A stretch of DNA of 52,951 nucleotides. Source: DASXRU01 sp039933315. GTDB lineage: Bacteria > Acidobacteriota > Blastocatellia > Pyrinomonadales > Pyrinomonadaceae. Positions 24,444 through 32,699 of this stretch are shown piece by piece (the stretch's first letter is position 1; the number at the start of each line of letters is the position of its first letter). The notes below the pieces were generated by a model, which saw nothing but the letters and a program-made list of their open reading frames with translations, was not told where the DNA came from and did not search any database. Where the stretch lies: contig JBDTOI010000009.1 in the NCBI GenBank assembly GCA_039933315.1, forward strand, positions 1-52,951, read 5' to 3'. A program made the position numbers and the translations under genes.

Positions 24444-24725
24444 TTAATCTATAAGGGATTCAAGATCGGCAGGCTGCGCGCGTACTCGTAGGCGCTTGAG
24501 TCTCGAGGTTTCTCCGGCCACGATCTCGACCGCGCTGCGAGGAACGCCCAACCGGCGCGCGATCAACCGCTTCACTTCCTCGTTCGCGGCGCCATCGACC
24601 GGGGGCGCGGTCACGCGTACACGCAAAGCGCCATCGTGCTCGCCGGCAATTTCACTGCGCGATGCCCGCGGCACGACGCGAACTTGAAAGGTAACGGAGC
24701 CGTCCTGTTTGGTGTATTTCAGCAA
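24444..24725 (-). CDS. yggU: DUF167/YggU family protein
   Basis: A 93-residue protein of the DUF167 fold. The family core is clear: VRVVPRASRSEIAGEHDGAL, RVTAPPVDGAANEEVKRLIA, then a G-x-x-x-R-L-K end (AGETSRLKRLRV). Function is unknown throughout the family. It sits in the usual place downstream of yggT, with a family F hairpin in the gap between them. Confidence 0.9.
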   Translation of the reverse strand: MLKYTKQDGSVTFQVRVVPRASRSEIAGEHDGALRVRVTAPPVDGAANEEVKRLIARRLGVPRSAVEIVAGETSRLKRLRVRAQPADLESLID

Positions 24726-24780
24726 AGCTTTACCTCAAAAGTCATCCGAAGAATCCGATCTTAGTGGGTTTGGTAGTTGG

Positions 24781-24855
24781 GGGTTCACGCAAAGGCGCCA
24801 AGAAAGGAAAGACATAAGGCGCAAAGTCACCACTCAACCCTTTGCGCCTTCTTCG
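24781..24855. repeat. CGCAAAGGCGCCAAG dyad in the ygg row
   Basis: Left arm TTCACGCAAAGGCGCCAAG near 24783, with inner arms GGCGCAAAG (about 24818-24826) and CTTTGCGCC (24840-24848). It fills the gap between yggU and yggT, ending at the base next to the yggT stop codon. Confidence 0.8.
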
Positions 24856-25440
24856 CTAATGAATCAGCATTTCAGCCACCGCGCTCTGCAACAGCTGCAG
24901 TAGTAGAATTACCAGGATGGGCGAGATATCAAACATCCCGAGGGTGGGGATCATGCGCCGCGCCGGACCAAGCACCGGTTCGGTGACGCGAATCAGAAAC
25001 CTCATCAGGCGGCTGCCATAGTCAAGACCCCAGGAAAAGATTACCCGCATCGCGATTAACAACGAGTAGATCGCCAGAATTCCAAACAGGATATAGCCGG
25101 TAAGCTTTACCGGAGCGCCGGTGACGGTGCTGATGATAATGCCGTTCACGGTGAATAGCACCGCGCCCACCAGCTTCCAGAGAAACCATCCCAGCAGAAT
25201 AGCGATCAGAATCGTCACCAGCGGCGCCAGTCTCTGATCCAGACCCCAGCGCAAAAGGCCGCGCCGCACTGGATTCACCAGGGGGTCGCTGTAACGCCGG
25301 ACAGTAATCTTGGTCCATGAAAACGGATTGAGATCCGCCACGTCAACTATGAACCGCAGCAGCACCAGAATAGTGATGCCCACGACAATTGCCGTGATGA
25401 CGTAATAGATGCCGAGGGCGAGGAGGTTGATAGATGTCAT
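24856..25440 (-). CDS. yggT: YggT family membrane protein
   Basis: A 194-residue inner-membrane protein with about five helices. The first is YYVITAIVVGITILVLLRFIV. Later ones include the YggT hallmark VIFSWGLDYGSRLMRFLIRVTEPVLGPARRMIP, where the paired helices and the TEP-x-L-x-P-x-R-R motif define the family. Longer than single-domain YggT proteins, it seems to hold two copies of the motif (NPVRRGLLRWGL in the first half). It starts 5 bases after yggS and is probably translated with it. Proposed roles are osmotic shock resistance or septum-associated functions. Confidence 0.88.
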   Translation of the reverse strand: MTSINLLALGIYYVITAIVVGITILVLLRFIVDVADLNPFSWTKITVRRYSDPLVNPVRRGLLRWGLDQRLAPLVTILIAILLGWFLWKLVGAVLFTVNGIIISTVTGAPVKLTGYILFGILAIYSLLIAMRVIFSWGLDYGSRLMRFLIRVTEPVLGPARRMIPTLGMFDISPILVILLLQLLQSAVAEMLIH

Positions 25441-25445
25441 AGCTC

Positions 25446-26177
25446 TTAAGAGTTATTCAACGCCCGACGTTCGCCGAAGATGGCCGTTCCGATACGGACA
25501 ATCGTCGCGCCTTCCTCGATGGCCACGGGAAAATCGTTGGTCATGCCCATCGAGAGTTCTCCATTACCAGAGGGAAAAACCTTCTGTGAATTCAATTCAT
25601 CCCGCAGCTCACGCAGCAAGCGAAACACAGGTCTGACTCGCTCCGGATCATCATAAAACGGCGGCACCGTCATTAAACCGGTTAGACGCAAGTGTGTACA
25701 ACGCTTTACAGTTTCGACAAGTTCGGGCAGCTCGTGCTGATCGATTCCGGGCTTGCTCGCCTCCCCGGCCAGATTCATTTGAATCAAAACCGGCAGCTGG
25801 TCCCGTTCCTCCTCAACACACATGCGATCCAGTCGTTGCGCCAGCTCCACCGAGTCCAGTGAGTGAATAAAATCAAATAGCGTCACCGCCCGCCGCGCTT
25901 TGTTTGATTGCAGATGGCCTATCAAATGCCAGCGAGCTGCCCGGCGGCCCACCGTCATGATCTTGTCTTCAGCTTCCTGCACGCGATTCTCGCCCAGATC
26001 CATAACCCCGGCTTCAATTGCGCTCTTAATAACATCAGCTGGATGAGACTTGCTGACCACGAGGAGCTTGACCTCGCCGGGCACTCGTTTGCTGCGGAGC
26101 GCTGCAGCGTCAATGCGAGACTGCACTTCCGCAAAACGTCGGCGCAGATCATTTGAAGTTTCGGGGGTGGCTGTCAT
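25446..26177 (-). CDS. yggS: YggS-type pyridoxal phosphate homeostasis protein
   Basis: A 243-residue TIM-barrel protein of the YggS/PROSC family, which binds PLP without a known reaction and keeps free PLP and amino-acid levels balanced. Landmarks are the Lys of LLVVSKSHPADVI, LGENRVQEAEDK, WHLIGHLQSNKARRAV, IQMNLAGEASKPGI, LTGLMTVPP, and the closing SMGMTNDFPVAIEEGATIVRIGTAIFG. It is first in a minus-strand row with yggT and yggU, the classic order. Confidence 0.94.
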   Translation of the reverse strand: MTATPETSNDLRRRFAEVQSRIDAAALRSKRVPGEVKLLVVSKSHPADVIKSAIEAGVMDLGENRVQEAEDKIMTVGRRAARWHLIGHLQSNKARRAVTLFDFIHSLDSVELAQRLDRMCVEEERDQLPVLIQMNLAGEASKPGIDQHELPELVETVKRCTHLRLTGLMTVPPFYDDPERVRPVFRLLRELRDELNSQKVFPSGNGELSMGMTNDFPVAIEEGATIVRIGTAIFGERRALNNS

Positions 26178-26574
26178 TGAGTTAAGAGATCGTGACTATA
26201 GCAATGGCGCTTGAACACTCGCAACCGGTCCTACTCTTGAGATCTGAGATCTTAAATTTGAGATCTCAAATAGGAACAAGCCGAAGCCGCGTCTCAGAAC
26301 AAGCCAGGGCGCCCTCCCCGCCACGCGCTGTCGGCCTGCTGCTATCCCTTGTATTTCCTATTCGATACGGTTGAATTGTCCCGATATGGTGCGAAACCTT
26401 TATGGGAGTGGGGGAAATCAAAGCTATTCTCCAATGATCTGGCCTGGCCCACTGCTGGCACAGTGATTGACTTCCTAAAAGCTTGCCCCGAGAGGAAGGC
26501 CTCAAACAATTAAACCGATATTAATCAAAGATGAGCGCCGCAGGCGTTTTTCTTCTACGCTTGGAGGGAAAGAT
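26178..26574. other. Divergent intergenic region with GAGATCT dyad
   Basis: A 397-base gap between the divergent yggS and the secreted basic protein gene. At 26237-26272 it holds an imperfect palindrome of GAGATCT words (gagatct, gagatct, taaattt, gagatct). The rest shows no gene or RNA that I can recognise. A TGGCAC-N5-TTGAC at 26457-26472 resembles a -24/-12 site but lacks the essential GC. Confidence 0.55.
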
Positions 26575-26937
26575 ATGAATAAGGCAGGAACCAAAATCAG
26601 TATTCTGACGGCGATGCTATTTGCGCTGATCATAGCGATAGCCGCGCCGGCTACGGCATCGGCCCAGGGAAACAAGCACGCGCGGGGACGTGGAAACCAG
26701 GGATCGGATCACAACAACCGACGATCGAACTACGACAAAAAGTGCGCGAAGTTCGTCAATTGCCATGATGCGAGCGATGGCCGCAGGGACGGACGCGGGC
26801 CAACCCGTCAGGCCGGCTTCTGGCGCAATGGCGTGTTCGTGCCGCGCGGCACCCGGGTGTTCAATCGCAACACCAGCAATCGCCGGACCAACTGGACCCT
26901 TGCGCAACGGCGCGCATGGCTTCGTCGCAACCGCTAG
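26575..26937 (+). CDS. Small secreted basic protein
   Basis: A 120-residue protein with a textbook signal peptide cut after TASAQ. The mature 88 residues are very basic and Asn/Arg-rich (GNKHARGRGNQGSDHNNRR, then NRNTSNRRTNWTLAQRRAW). They contain two cysteines (KKCAKFVNCHD) and a central FWRNGVFVPRGTRVF segment. TTGGAGGG lies about 8 bases before the ATG. The composition suggests binding to polyanions such as extracellular polysaccharide or nucleic acid. I recognise no family. It stands alone upstream of the tRNA gene. Confidence 0.75.
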   Translation: MNKAGTKISILTAMLFALIIAIAAPATASAQGNKHARGRGNQGSDHNNRRSNYDKKCAKFVNCHDASDGRRDGRGPTRQAGFWRNGVFVPRGTRVFNRNTSNRRTNWTLAQRRAWLRRNR

Positions 26938-27016
26938 AGCTGAATAGGGTCTTACGTAAGTCGCGTAAATTTAATCAGGCGTTTGGAAGTGTTAAGGAAG
27001 GATGAACTCTCCTTTC

Positions 27017-27046
27017 TTGACACCTTCCAAGCGCCTTTCCTATAGT
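27017..27046 (+). promoter_or_regulatory. Sigma-70 type promoter of tRNA-Leu
   Basis: A perfect -35 TTGACA (27017-27022) and a -10 TATAGT (27041-27046) are 18 bases apart. Expected initiation near 27053 leaves an 8-base leader before the tRNA. Confidence 0.8.
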
Positions 27047-27060
27047 GACACTTCCATTAC

Positions 27061-27147
27061 GGGGATGTGGCGGAACTGGCAGACGCGCAGGTCTCAGAAG
27101 CCTGTGATGGCGACATCGTGGAGGTTCAAGTCCTCTCATCCCCACCA
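27061..27147 (+). tRNA. tRNA-Leu (CAG)
   Basis: Acceptor GGGGATG pairs with CATCCCC, followed by discriminator A and an encoded CCA. The D-arm has GCGGAACTGGCAGACGCGC, typical of leucine tRNAs. The anticodon stem CAGGT/GCCTG holds loop CTCAGAA with anticodon CAG, reading CUG. A long variable arm (GATG/CATC) marks it as class II. The T arm is GGAGG-TTCAAGT-CCTCT. It has its own promoter and terminator, so it is a single-gene unit. Confidence 0.95.
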
Positions 27148-27168
27148 GACACTTAGATCAGAAGCAAT

Positions 27169-27206
27169 GCGGGCCGGCAGAATCAACTGCCGGCCCGCTC
27201 GCTTTT
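27169..27206 (+). terminator. Strong intrinsic terminator of tRNA-Leu
   Basis: A perfect 12-base stem (GCGGGCCGGCAG with its complement at 27187-27198) has a 6-base loop and is followed after CTCGC-type bases by TTTT. The convergent gene ends at 27222, so it may serve both directions. Confidence 0.9.
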
Positions 27207-27221
27207 CTTGCTAACGTGATT

Positions 27222-27671
27222 CTAGTTAATTGATTCTGAGACGTTGTCCGCGTTGGCTGAAGCTTGATCGGCGACAACCAGGGTTTGCTCGTCAAACAGG
27301 TTTGAGTCGATGAGGGTCTGAACCAGGTAGTGGCCGGCCGCCGGGAAAGTTACATTCACAAAGAAACTGATGTTGTCGGCAAAGCCGCCGGAAGCGATTT
27401 CAAAACGCGTGGGCTGCGAGACGACTACCGGATGCTGCCGATCAGGAGTAAGGATGCGCACCTCGGAAAGATGCACCCCTTCGCCGCGCCAATGGTTGAC
27501 CACGGCAAACTTAATGAGTGACACCGGCAATTGCTGCACCATGATGTTCTGAAAGACACCCATTAGCGAAAGCTTGTTGCCTACTTCAAGTCGCACATCG
27601 TCGCAAAAGAGCGTATAGAGCAGCTCCAGCCTGGGTTGTTGTTCTGTTGTATTTGTAGAATGTTCAGACAT
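27222..27671 (-). CDS. DUF6941 family protein
   Basis: A 149-residue cytosolic protein. The central run LLYTLFCDDVRLEVGNKLSLMGVFQNI is what defines the DUF6941 group (F-C-D-D-x-R, then K-x-S-L-x-G-x-F). Later parts are a beta-sandwich-like string (VVVSQPTRFEIA, ISFFVNVTFPAAGHYLVQTLIDS). Function is unknown. It stands alone between the tRNA terminator and ligA; a CACGAA-word hairpin lies upstream. Confidence 0.75.
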   Translation of the reverse strand: MSEHSTNTTEQQPRLELLYTLFCDDVRLEVGNKLSLMGVFQNIMVQQLPVSLIKFAVVNHWRGEGVHLSEVRILTPDRQHPVVVSQPTRFEIASGGFADNISFFVNVTFPAAGHYLVQTLIDSNLFDEQTLVVADQASANADNVSESIN

Positions 27672-27716
27672 GTTAGTTCAATAATCCGATTTATTCTGCC
27701 GTCATAAAACTCTTAT

Positions 27717-27819
27717 TTCGTGTTCTTTCGTGCAGTTAGTGTATTTCGTGGATCGTGCGGCTCCGAATCATTAGCAAACGATCCACGAAATCACACAAAA
27801 TCTCACGAACCCACACGAA
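27717..27819. repeat. CACGAA-word dyad, family G
   Basis: The left arm (27717-27757: TTCGTGTTCTTTCGTGCAG and on) is complementary to 27777-27819 (ACGATCCACGAAATCACAC and on). The words are about 9-10 bases, repeated with variations (cacgaaat, cacacaaaat, ctcacgaac, cacacgaac). It occupies the gap between ligA and the DUF6941 gene. Confidence 0.8.
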
Positions 27820-27888
27820 CCAATGCTGATCCTGGACGTTCTCAATGTTCGGCGACTTTCTTGTGCAAGCCGTTATGCATTTGAGTGA

Positions 27889-29904
27889 TCAGCCAAGCAG
27901 TTCCCGCAATCCCTTCTCGTCGAGGACATTCAAACCCAGCGCCAGCGCTTTGTCCAGCTTCGAGCCGGCATCTTCACCGGCCACAACGTAGTCAGTTTTT
28001 TTGCTAACGGTCGATGTAACACGGCCGCCCCGCGATTCGATCAAAGCGCGCGCTTCGTCGCGCGACAGACTCTCGAGTTTTCCCGTCAACACAAACTGCT
28101 GGCCGGAGAATTTGTCATCGACCGTGGCCGCGCCCGTGTGTTCAAGCTCGGTGCGCACGCCGGCGGCGCCCAGACGTTCACACAGTTGCAGGTTGCCCGC
28201 GTCGTCGAACCAGTCGCGCACGCTTTGGGCTACCGTCATCCCAATCTCGTGAATGCCATCCAGCTCCTCGATGCTGGCTTCGCTCAGACCTTGAAGCGAG
28301 CCGAAGTGCCGCGCCAGAATTCCCGCGGTTCGTTCTCCCACATGCCGAATCGCCAGGGCATAGATCAGGTTGGAAAGATCGCGCGTTTTGCTCGCTTCGA
28401 TTTGCGCCAGCAGGTTCGAAGCGGATTTTTTCGCCATCCGTTCGAGGGATGCCAGCTGATCCAGCGTTAAGCTGTACAGGTCGCCGGCATCGCGCACTAG
28501 TTTCTTCTCGACTAGTTGATCGGCGAGCGATTCGCCCAGCCCCTCGATGCGCATGGCCCGGCGTGCAGAGAAATGCAGCAAGCGCCCCATAAGTTGGGCG
28601 GCGCAGTCAGCGGCAATGCAGCGCGCAACCACTTCGCCTTCCACTCGGGAAATGACGCCGCCGCAGACGGGGCATTTGCCAGGCATGCGAAACCGTTTTT
28701 CATTCCCCGTGCGGCGAGACTCTATGACCTTTAGGACTTTGGGAATGACGTCGCCGCCTTTTTCGATTAAGACCCAATCGCCCACGCGCAGGCCCAGCCG
28801 GCGAATCTCGTCTTCATTGTGCAGCGTCGCGCGCGAGACAGTGCTGCCCGCCAGCAGGACTGGCTCAAGGTTGGCCACCGGCGTCAACGCGCCCGTCCGC
28901 CCCACCTGCACCGTGATCTTGTGAACCTGCGTCGTCGCCTGCCTGGCCGCGTATTTGTACGCGATCGCCCAGCGAGGCGCCTTGGAAGTAGCGCCAAACT
29001 CATCCTGGAGCGCCGAGGAGTTTACCTTTACTACCACCCCATCAATCTCGTATTCCAGGTCGTCGCGCCTCGGTTCCATCGCATTGCAAAAGTCGATGAC
29101 TTCCTCAATGGAAGGACATAACTTGCGATGAGGGTTGACGTGGAAGCCCGCGGCCTCGACCCACTGCAGCGATTCCCAGTGAGTTGCGAAAGCCTTGCGC
29201 TCGCCGCTGATCACGTCGTAGGGAAAGAGGTCCAATCTGCGTTTGGCAACCATTGCCGAATCGAGCTGGCGAATGGCGCCGGCGGCGGCGTTCCGCGGAT
29301 TGGCAAAGCGCGGTTCGTCTGCCTCCTCGCGTTCGGCATTGATCTTTTCGAATATTTTGCGGGGCAGGTACGCTTCACCACGCACTTCGATCGTTGCTCC
29401 GATTTTGGCGGAAAGAGTTTTTAGTTTTAAGGGAACACTGCGGATGGTGCGCACATTCTGGGTTACGTCCTCGCCGCGCCGGCCATCGCCGCGGGTGACG
29501 CCGCGCACCAGTACGTCGTTTTCGTAGTGCAGCGCCAGCGAAAGCCCGTCGATCTTTAGCTCCGCTACATAATCGACTGGACGCCCGTCCGCCAGCTTCT
29601 GGCAGCGCTGATCAAAAGCGCGCAGCTCGTCGATGCTGTAACTGTTATCCAAAGAGAGCATCGGGCGGCGATGCAGGTATTCGTCAAAGCCCTCCGCGGG
29701 ACGGCCGCCCACGCGCTGAGTAGGACTGTCGGGAGTCAGAAACTCGGGGTATTGCTGCTCCAGCTCGCGCAGCCGTTCGAGCAGAGTGTCATATTCCTTG
29801 TCGGAAATCTCCTGATCGTCCTTAACGTAATAGAGCTCTTCGTGGCGGCGAATCTCTTCGCGCAGCTCTGAGATGGTGCGTTGGATGGTCTTGCTGGTAG
29901 GCAA
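27889..29904 (-). CDS. ligA: NAD-dependent DNA ligase
   Basis: 671 residues, the full family length. LigA seals nicks in replication and repair by adenylating a lysine with NAD. It has an N-terminal Ia domain (HEELYYVKDDQEISDKEYD), active-site Lys117 in YVAELKIDGLSL, an OB fold, a four-Cys zinc finger (CPVCGG and RCIAADCAAQL), helix-hairpin-helix repeats, and a C-terminal BRCT domain (LTGKLESLSRDEARALIESRGG). The start is a TTG with no evident Shine-Dalgarno. A pair of CACAGACT palindromes begins 9 bases upstream and may have replaced the original leader. Confidence 0.95.
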   Translation of the reverse strand: MPTSKTIQRTISELREEIRRHEELYYVKDDQEISDKEYDTLLERLRELEQQYPEFLTPDSPTQRVGGRPAEGFDEYLHRRPMLSLDNSYSIDELRAFDQRCQKLADGRPVDYVAELKIDGLSLALHYENDVLVRGVTRGDGRRGEDVTQNVRTIRSVPLKLKTLSAKIGATIEVRGEAYLPRKIFEKINAEREEADEPRFANPRNAAAGAIRQLDSAMVAKRRLDLFPYDVISGERKAFATHWESLQWVEAAGFHVNPHRKLCPSIEEVIDFCNAMEPRRDDLEYEIDGVVVKVNSSALQDEFGATSKAPRWAIAYKYAARQATTQVHKITVQVGRTGALTPVANLEPVLLAGSTVSRATLHNEDEIRRLGLRVGDWVLIEKGGDVIPKVLKVIESRRTGNEKRFRMPGKCPVCGGVISRVEGEVVARCIAADCAAQLMGRLLHFSARRAMRIEGLGESLADQLVEKKLVRDAGDLYSLTLDQLASLERMAKKSASNLLAQIEASKTRDLSNLIYALAIRHVGERTAGILARHFGSLQGLSEASIEELDGIHEIGMTVAQSVRDWFDDAGNLQLCERLGAAGVRTELEHTGAATVDDKFSGQQFVLTGKLESLSRDEARALIESRGGRVTSTVSKKTDYVVAGEDAGSKLDKALALGLNVLDEKGLRELLG

Positions 29905-29913
29905 CTTGAATGT

Positions 29914-29989
29914 GGCACAGACTTCAGTCTGTGATGCTTCTCCCGTCTTTAGATTCCAGCGACCAAATCACAGACTGAAGTCTGTGCCA
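29914..29989. repeat. Pair of CACAGACT palindromes in inverted array
   Basis: GGCACAGACTTCAGTCTGTG (29914-29933) and CACAGACTGAAGTCTGTGCC (29969-29988) are each near-palindromic and together mutually inverted around 35 bases. They fill the space between the M20 dipeptidase stop and the ligA start. The family also occurs at 11914-11931. Confidence 0.85.
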
Positions 29990-31441
29990 CTAGCTGCGTA
30001 TAGAGCGCGCGCCACTGTTGGTCTTTGTAATGCCGCTGTTGCTCTTCGTGATGCCGCTGGTGGTAGTTTTCCCTGACGATTTTCCCCCGCCACCAAGGTG
30101 GTGAATTATCCGGCCAAAGTATTTTATGCTCTGCAGAAAATCGTCCAGGCGTATGTTCTCGTCCGGTCCATGCGGATTGGACGCCGCGTAGCTGGTGCCG
30201 AAGGAAACGACCGGGGTGGGCGGATCGCCGACACCGCAAACTGCGCCGACCGGCCCGCTCGCCGGATCCATCGGATAAACGATCGGGGCCGCGCCATAGA
30301 TCTCTCCCGCCGACTCGATTGCGGCCCGCGCCACAGATGATTGTGGAGAGGACTTGGCCAGCGGTGCGCTGCCTAACTCGATGATCTCAATGTCTGTGAA
30401 GCCGCGAGTGTCGAGGTGTTCGCGTAAAAGCTGGGCCACCACGACTGGGGTAAGATCGGGCACCAGACGAAAATCCAGGCGGGCCATCGCCGTGCTGGGC
30501 AGGACAGTCTTCGCTCCAGCGTCGGTGTGCCCGGTTTGAATGCCGCAGATCGTGCAGGTGGGACCAAAGATGTGTTCCTTCACCACGGCAAAACCTTTCA
30601 TCCCGCGCAACCATCCGCCGATGCGAAACTCCCTTTTCAAACCAGCCTCGTCCAGGTCGATCGACTTCATCGCTTCGAGGTCTTCGCGCGTGATCGCGGC
30701 GAGGTGGGATGAAAAACCGTCGATGGTAATTACGCCTTTCGGCGAGGTCAGCGTGGAAAGGGCCTGAACCAGGCGCCACGCGGGGTTGGAAACGATGGCG
30801 CCCCACTTTGAATGCAACTCGCTGCGCGCGCCGTGCACCCGCAGCTCGATAAACGTAATCCCTTTGAAACCCAAACTAATAATCGGTCGCCCGGTGCTGT
30901 CTTTGTAGCCTTCGTCCCAGAAACAACCTTCGGCGGCCAACATCTCCCGCTGCTCGGAGGCAAAGCGGTAAAGACTGGGGCTGCCCAAACCATCTTCACC
31001 CTCTACTACGAATCGCAAACAGACAGGCAGCTTGCCATAGGTCTTTTGATAAGCCTCGACGGCGGCCAGTCGGGCCACCAGATCACCTTTGCTGTTGGCG
31101 GCGCCGCGGGCAAAGAGTTTGCCGTCAGCGATGCTGGCGGCGAATGGGCCGAAAGACCAATCCGTGAGATGGCCCACCGGCTGAACATCGTAATGACCAT
31201 AAACGAGAAAGCCACGGGGCCCGCCGCCGAATTCGCCGTAGATAATGGGATAGCCGTTGCCGATCTTAAAACTGCGCGTGCCGGCACCGGCTCGTTGCAT
31301 GATCTGCTCGACCGCTTCTGCTGTGGCGCGCATGCCGGTGCCCCGCGCCGCTACCGAAGGCATCCGACAGAGTGTCTGGAGCCGCTCGGTGAACGCCCGC
31401 GCGTGCCGGTCCACGTAACGATCGAAGCGAGTCATGGGCAT
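29990..31441 (-). CDS. M20 family metallo-dipeptidase
   Basis: A 483-residue zinc peptidase of the M20 (PepV/CPG2/carnosinase-like) group. Metal motifs are YGHYDVQPV (His83, Asp85), RGAANSKGD with the bridging Asp, EGEDGLGS with the catalytic Glu-Glu type site, and a dimerisation domain (FIELRVHGARSELHSKWGA). Members cleave dipeptides and acylated amino acids. The last 20 residues are a 7-residue tandem repeat (SGITKSN, SGITKTN, SGA) from a 21-base DNA repeat, beyond the normal family end. It is upstream of ligA on the same strand, with a palindrome pair between. Confidence 0.9.
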   Translation of the reverse strand: MPMTRFDRYVDRHARAFTERLQTLCRMPSVAARGTGMRATAEAVEQIMQRAGAGTRSFKIGNGYPIIYGEFGGGPRGFLVYGHYDVQPVGHLTDWSFGPFAASIADGKLFARGAANSKGDLVARLAAVEAYQKTYGKLPVCLRFVVEGEDGLGSPSLYRFASEQREMLAAEGCFWDEGYKDSTGRPIISLGFKGITFIELRVHGARSELHSKWGAIVSNPAWRLVQALSTLTSPKGVITIDGFSSHLAAITREDLEAMKSIDLDEAGLKREFRIGGWLRGMKGFAVVKEHIFGPTCTICGIQTGHTDAGAKTVLPSTAMARLDFRLVPDLTPVVVAQLLREHLDTRGFTDIEIIELGSAPLAKSSPQSSVARAAIESAGEIYGAAPIVYPMDPASGPVGAVCGVGDPPTPVVSFGTSYAASNPHGPDENIRLDDFLQSIKYFGRIIHHLGGGGKSSGKTTTSGITKSNSGITKTNSGARSIRS

Positions 31442-31445
31442 GGTG

Positions 31446-31541
31446 TTTAGTTTTTAGCTTTAGTTTTTGGCTTTAGTTTTTAGTTATGGTTCTTAGTTTT
31501 GTTTTTGGTTTCAGATCTGAGATCTCAAATTTGAAATTCAA
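31446..31541. repeat. TTTAGTTTTT words and GAGATCT dyad
   Basis: 31446-31506 repeats variants of tttagttttta/tttaggctt, partly degenerate. 31512-31541 holds an imperfect palindrome (cagatctgagatctcaaattt). Together they fill the gap between the GNAT gene stop and the dipeptidase start. Confidence 0.7.
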
Positions 31542-31549
31542 TTAGGAGC

Positions 31550-32338
31550 CTACTCACCGTACAGCAAATACCCCGGCCGCTCAGCGTCCCGATTGAACAC
31601 ACGACAAACCAGACCCGCCGCAAATGCCTGTAAGAACTCCTCCCGCACGCGTAAAAGCTCAGCCCGGGCCAGCTTCGCATCCGACTTGATCAGTGCGGGC
31701 CAATCGCGCGGGATCTCGATCACCTGGTCGGGTCTCGGCAGGTGGTGTCCCCGTCCGGCAGCTAATGCCTCGACGCGCGCCGATCGTAATTCCCAACTGG
31801 CAAACATGCGATCGCTGTCCAGACCCGGTCGCTCGCTCGCATCCAGCGTTGGATCGGTGGAATAGTCCGTGCCATAAAAATTGACCGCATAAGACCGAAC
31901 CACTACTCCCAACCGGTTGAGATTAAAGTGAGCGTTGCGTGCTCGCAATGGCTCCCAGGTCCAGCGGATCAATTCGCGGCCTTCATTCAAAGCCCGCGCC
32001 CGTTGGGCCCACTTGAGCTGCGCGCCGACACCACGATTCTGGTACGGGGCCGCGACCGCCATCATGTGCGAGTAGCCAATAATCTCTTTGCCATCGCGGA
32101 CCGCAGCAATCTGATGGACAAAGCCAACCAGCTCGTCGTTCGCAAACGCCCCCAGAGTCCACCCTCCGGCTTCGCGCGAGACAATCAGGTGACGTCGCGG
32201 TGAAATTTCGAGATCGGGAAGACCAAAGACCTCGCGCTGCAGGCGAATGCAGGCATCGAGCTCCGCTATGCTGGTGCACTCGCGCACTTTTATTTCTAAA
32301 ACGCGCGCCTGATCCTCTACTTGCTCCAGGGACGACAT
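31550..32338 (-). CDS. GNAT-fold acyltransferase (COG3375 type)
   Basis: A 262-residue predicted acyltransferase. The acetyl-CoA loop is VAAPYQNRGVGAQLKWAQR. The strand-helix pattern before it (TLGAFANDELVGFVHQIAAVRDGKEIIGYSHMMAV) is a standard GNAT core. The C-terminal segment IRWTWEPLRARNAHFNLNRLGVV and YAVNFYG is characteristic of the COG3375 group, whose substrate is unknown. The gene stands alone on its strand after the histidine kinase pair. Confidence 0.85.
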   Translation of the reverse strand: MSSLEQVEDQARVLEIKVRECTSIAELDACIRLQREVFGLPDLEISPRRHLIVSREAGGWTLGAFANDELVGFVHQIAAVRDGKEIIGYSHMMAVAAPYQNRGVGAQLKWAQRARALNEGRELIRWTWEPLRARNAHFNLNRLGVVVRSYAVNFYGTDYSTDPTLDASERPGLDSDRMFASWELRSARVEALAAGRGHHLPRPDQVIEIPRDWPALIKSDAKLARAELLRVREEFLQAFAAGLVCRVFNRDAERPGYLLYGE

Positions 32339-32460
32339 TATTGGTTACAAGTCCTTGTGATTCCGTTTTTCGCATCATATCACGATGGTTATTGAGGGAC
32401 GATCAGGAGGGATCTTGACGATCTGCGGCGGACAGTTGCCTGTCAGTGTACGCGGACGGT

Positions 32461-32697
32461 TTAACGGACTGCGGTCGGACCAGGCTCCGCGTCAAGCAAG
32501 GACAACTCCTTTAGCACTAGTCTCTCATCAACCGTTAACCGGACACGGCGCCCAAGGCGATCTCGCGCTTCACATTCGGGAGTCGATTCTGAAGCGAACA
32601 TCTCGAGATCAGTCTCAAGTGATTCGACTGCATCAAAAGTTTCCTCGCTACCGTCTTCCCACTTGATAACGATTGGAAGTAACCTCAAATCAACCAT
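32461..32697 (-). CDS. Small acidic protein coupled to the histidine kinase
   Basis: A 78-residue protein, unrecognised. It begins LRLLPIVIKWEDGSEETFDAVES and has a strongly acidic middle (ETDLEMFASE), then RDRLGRRVRLTVDERLVLKELSL. GGGAG stands 7 bases before the ATG. It begins 2 bases after the kinase stop, so it is in the same transcript. The alternating hydrophobic pattern suggests a small beta-rich fold. I have no basis for a function beyond association with the kinase. Confidence 0.65.
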   Translation of the reverse strand: MVDLRLLPIVIKWEDGSEETFDAVESLETDLEMFASESTPECEARDRLGRRVRLTVDERLVLKELSLLDAEPGPTAVR

Positions 32698-32699
32698 AA

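Noticed and set aside
23572..24447. Long plus-strand frame opposite yebC
   Set aside because: It is antisense to a well-supported yebC frame and shows no family motif.
26457..26472. Possible sigma-54 site before the secreted basic protein
   Set aside because: TGGCAC-N5-TTGAC lacks the invariant GC at -12.
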